From Oscillospiraceae bacterium (lineage in GTDB: Bacteria > Bacillota > Clostridia > Oscillospirales > Oscillospiraceae): a stretch of 60,517 bases of DNA. The notes under the pieces were generated by a model. The model had not been told where the DNA came from. It searched no databases and worked only from the letters and a program-made list of their open reading frames with translations. Made by a program: the position numbers and the translations under genes. Numbering within the stretch: the first letter of the stretch is position 1; each line of letters begins with the position of its first letter. This document shows positions 58,378 through 60,517 of the stretch, piece by piece. The DNA lies in contig JAHHSG010000014.1 in NCBI GenBank assembly GCA_020025305.1, positions 1 through 60,517 of the forward strand, given 5' to 3'.

Positions 58378-60204
58378 TTATTTCTTTCTGTGGGTTGCTT
58401 TCATGCGCTTTTCATGGTTGAGGATAGTTTTGCGGATTCGCAGGCTTTCCGGTGTAACCTCCAACAGCTCATCGTCCGCCAGGAATTCCAAGCACTGCTC
58501 CAAGCTCAGCTTGCGAGGGGTAATCAAGCGCAGCGCCTCGTCACTGCCGGCAGCACGCATATTGGTCATCTGCTTTTTCTTGCAGACATTGACGGTAATA
58601 TCCTCCTGCTTGGGAGACACACCAACCACCATGCCCTCATAGACCTTGACACCGGGCCCGATAAACAGCGTACCGCGGTCCTGCGCATTGAAGAGGCCGT
58701 AGGTCACGGACTCGCCGGTCTCAAAGGACACCAGGGAGCCGGTATTGCGGCGGCTCAGTTCGCCCTTGTAGGGTGCGTAGCTGTCAAACACGGAGGCCAT
58801 GATCCCCTCGCCCTTGGTGTCGGTCATGAACTCGTTACGGTAGCCGAAAAGGCCGCGGGCCGGCACAAGGAATTCGATTTTCATGCGATTGCCCACCGGG
58901 TTCATCTCGAGGAGGTCTGCCTTGCGGGAGCCCAGTTTCTCGATCACCGCACCGACAGACTCAGAAGGCACATCTACCACCAGACGCTCAATCGGCTCGC
59001 AGCGCTTGCCGTTGATCTCCTGATAGAGGACGCGAGGGGGAGAGACCTGGAACTCATAGCCTTCCCGGCGCATGGTCTCAATCAGGATAGAGAGGGACAT
59101 CTCCCCGCGGCCTGCCACATTGAAGGCATCGGAAGCTCCCTCAATCTCGGTAACCCGGAGGGATACGTCCTTGAGCGTCTCACGAAACAGTCGCTCACGC
59201 AGCTGGCGGGAGGTAACGAACTTGCCCTCACGACCAGCGTAGGGGGAGTCATTGATAGAGAAAGTCATCTCCACCGTGGGGGCAGAGATCTTCACAAAGG
59301 GCAACGGCTCCACGCAGGAGGGATCACAAATCGTATCACCAATCGTGATATCACCGATACCACTCAGGGCGATGATATTGCCGGCAGTGGACTCGGTAAC
59401 GGGCTTCTTGCCCAGACCATCAAATTCGTATAGGCTGACAGCCTTGGCTTTCTTCGCCGGCGCATCGGGATTGTGGTAATTGCATACGGCGATTTCCTGA
59501 TTTTGCTTGAGCGCACCACGCTCGATGCGGCCGATGGCAATACGGCCCACAAACTCGTTGTAGTCGATAGCGGAAACCAGCATTTGGAACGGCTCGTCCA
59601 CATTTGCCTCAGGTGCGGGAATGTAGTCGATGATGGTGTCGAAAAGGGGCTTGAGATCCGTCCCCACCTCATCGGGAGAGTAGGAGGCAATGCCCTGTCG
59701 GGCAGAGCAGAACAGCATGGGGGAATCCAGCTGTTCCGGGGTCGCATCCAGATCCAGCAGTAACTCCAACACCTCATCGATGACCTCGTGGATGCGCTGA
59801 TCAGGACGGTCGATCTTGTTGACCACTACGATGACACGGTGACCCAGTTCCAAAGCACGAGAGAGCACAAAGCGGGTCTGAGGCATAGGGCCCTCGGCGG
59901 CATCTACCAACAGAATCACGCCGTTGACCATCTTCAAAATACGCTCCACCTCGCCGCCAAAATCTGCATGGCCCGGGGTATCCACAATGTTAATCTTAGT
60001 ATCGCCATACTGGATCGCCGTATTTTTAGCAAGGATGGTGATGCCACGCTCCCGCTCCAGATCATTGGAGTCCATAACACGATCCACCGTCTCCTGATTT
60101 TCCCGGTAGGCACCGCCCTGCTTCAGCATCTCATCCACCATGGTGGTCTTGCCGTGGTCAACGTGGGCAATAATCGCTACGTTACGTAATTTTTCGTTTT
60201 TCAT
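58378..60204 (-). CDS. typA: Translational GTPase TypA/BipA
   Basis: Ribosome-associated GTPase involved in large-subunit assembly and stress adaptation. The 608 residues carry P-loop AHVDHGKTT (13-21), switch I RERGITI, switch II DTPGHADFGGEV, NKIDRPDQR and C-terminal BipA domain blocks PIERLVVDVPSESVGAVIEK and VSPKQEDITVNVCKKKQMTN. Length is that of the family. Monocistronic with its own promoter. Confidence 0.97.
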   Translation of the reverse strand: MKNEKLRNVAIIAHVDHGKTTMVDEMLKQGGAYRENQETVDRVMDSNDLERERGITILAKNTAIQYGDTKINIVDTPGHADFGGEVERILKMVNGVILLVDAAEGPMPQTRFVLSRALELGHRVIVVVNKIDRPDQRIHEVIDEVLELLLDLDATPEQLDSPMLFCSARQGIASYSPDEVGTDLKPLFDTIIDYIPAPEANVDEPFQMLVSAIDYNEFVGRIAIGRIERGALKQNQEIAVCNYHNPDAPAKKAKAVSLYEFDGLGKKPVTESTAGNIIALSGIGDITIGDTICDPSCVEPLPFVKISAPTVEMTFSINDSPYAGREGKFVTSRQLRERLFRETLKDVSLRVTEIEGASDAFNVAGRGEMSLSILIETMRREGYEFQVSPPRVLYQEINGKRCEPIERLVVDVPSESVGAVIEKLGSRKADLLEMNPVGNRMKIEFLVPARGLFGYRNEFMTDTKGEGIMASVFDSYAPYKGELSRRNTGSLVSFETGESVTYGLFNAQDRGTLFIGPGVKVYEGMVVGVSPKQEDITVNVCKKKQMTNMRAAGSDEALRLITPRKLSLEQCLEFLADDELLEVTPESLRIRKTILNHEKRMKATHRKK

Positions 60205-60281
60205 CTTCTATCGTCTCCTCTGCGCCACAACTGATTTTTGTTAAATAGCGCAAATATTTTGAAAAAATCTCTAACTTTGAT

Positions 60282-60310
60282 ATTATAGTCGTTTTTTTCG
60301 CAGATTGCAA
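60282..60310 (-). promoter_or_regulatory. Promoter of typA
   Basis: Minus-strand TTGCAA and TATAAT with 17-nt spacing, about 78 nt before the ATG. Confidence 0.8.
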
Positions 60311-60342
60311 GGACTTTCCGCTGTTATTTGTATTTTTTCGCA

Positions 60343-60371
60343 TTGACAAAGAACCGCTGTAAGGGTAAAAT
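60343..60371 (+). promoter_or_regulatory. Promoter of the tRNA-Arg transcript
   Basis: TTGACA and TAAAAT with 17-nt spacing, about 96 nt before the tRNA. Confidence 0.7.
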
Positions 60372-60467
60372 AACAAATATCACATCGCCGCAACTTGGCG
60401 GGATAAAGCATTCTCCCCCCCTGAACGAAAGACTGGTTCGTTGACTGTTCTATAAAATTTCACATAT

Positions 60468-60517
60468 GCCCCCGTACCTCACCAGGATAGAGGGTCCGCC
60501 TCCTAAGCGGAATGTAG
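60468..60517 (+). tRNA. tRNA-Arg(CCT), truncated by the window edge
   Basis: The first 50 nt of a tRNA. The acceptor strand GCCCCCG is followed by TA, the D arm CCTC/GAGG, then the anticodon arm TCCGC-CTCCTAA-GCGGA with anticodon CCT (arginine, AGG codons). The variable loop and T arm lie outside the window. Confidence 0.93.

Overview
The window reads as chromosome of a spore-forming anaerobic Firmicute, most likely a gut member of the Oscillospiraceae/Ruminococcaceae group. This placement is inferred from gene content: Clostridia-type spore-cortex genes, GerMN and DacF-like proteins, a 6S RNA, RsgI-like regulation and moderately high GC. I could not compare it with any database. Genes are densely packed on both strands, and most operons have near-consensus sigma-A promoters (TTGnnn-17-TAnnnT) and strong intrinsic terminators. 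TTG and GTG starts are fairly common. I saw no insertion sequence, prophage, CRISPR array or attachment site.

Layout. 1-3.8 kb: minus-strand rpmG-secE-nusG-rplK-rplA, then a separate L10-leader unit rplJ-rplL that ends in a terminator instead of running into rpoB. 3.9-8.2 kb: ruvX with a FAD oxidoreductase, a CLC anion transporter, and serC. 8.4-16 kb: class A penicillin-binding protein, DUF1292 protein, 6S RNA, PrsA/SurA-like foldase, tcdA, xdhC and a 29-residue small ORF. 16-21 kb: ABC exporter, YlmH-like S4 protein, DUF896 protein, XpaC-like protein, and a zinc-ribbon/Big2 membrane protein. 21-24 kb: uridine kinase, then a secreted Asp/Cys-repeat protein followed by an ECF sigma factor and an RsgI-like anti-sigma factor. 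24-29.4 kb: ComEA-like protein, response regulator, histidine kinase and GerMN protein in one operon; divergent D-Ala-D-Ala carboxypeptidase; a pseudouridine synthase.

29.6-35.5 kb: a maltodextrin-type locus (LacI regulator, binding protein, two permeases, malQ). 36-39.6 kb: DUF523, NUDIX and aminotransferase operon, then a LOR/SDH-domain protein. 39.7-43.2 kb: cysK-cysE-NhaC antiporter operon behind two inverted repeats, a 32-codon cysteine-rich leader peptide and an intrinsic terminator. This looks like cysteine-responsive attenuation and is the most interesting regulatory element in the window. 43.6-46.4 kb: small protein and spore-cortex-lytic cluster. 46.4-47.6 kb: cobalamin riboswitch controlling a nine-cysteine small protein and an unknown partner. 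47.7-52.3 kb: sugar-kinase-like protein, and a two-gene ABC exporter whose membrane subunit is fused to a CPBP-type intramembrane protease. 52.4-60.5 kb: mtaB operon with HD, ACT and PFL-family genes, cysteine desulfurase, RlmA-like methyltransferase, typA, and a truncated tRNA-Arg(CCT) at the right edge.

Several loci share a sulfur and cysteine theme (cysK-cysE, cysteine desulfurase, tRNA methylthiolation, Cys-rich protein). Cell-wall, spore and envelope-sensing genes make up another large share.
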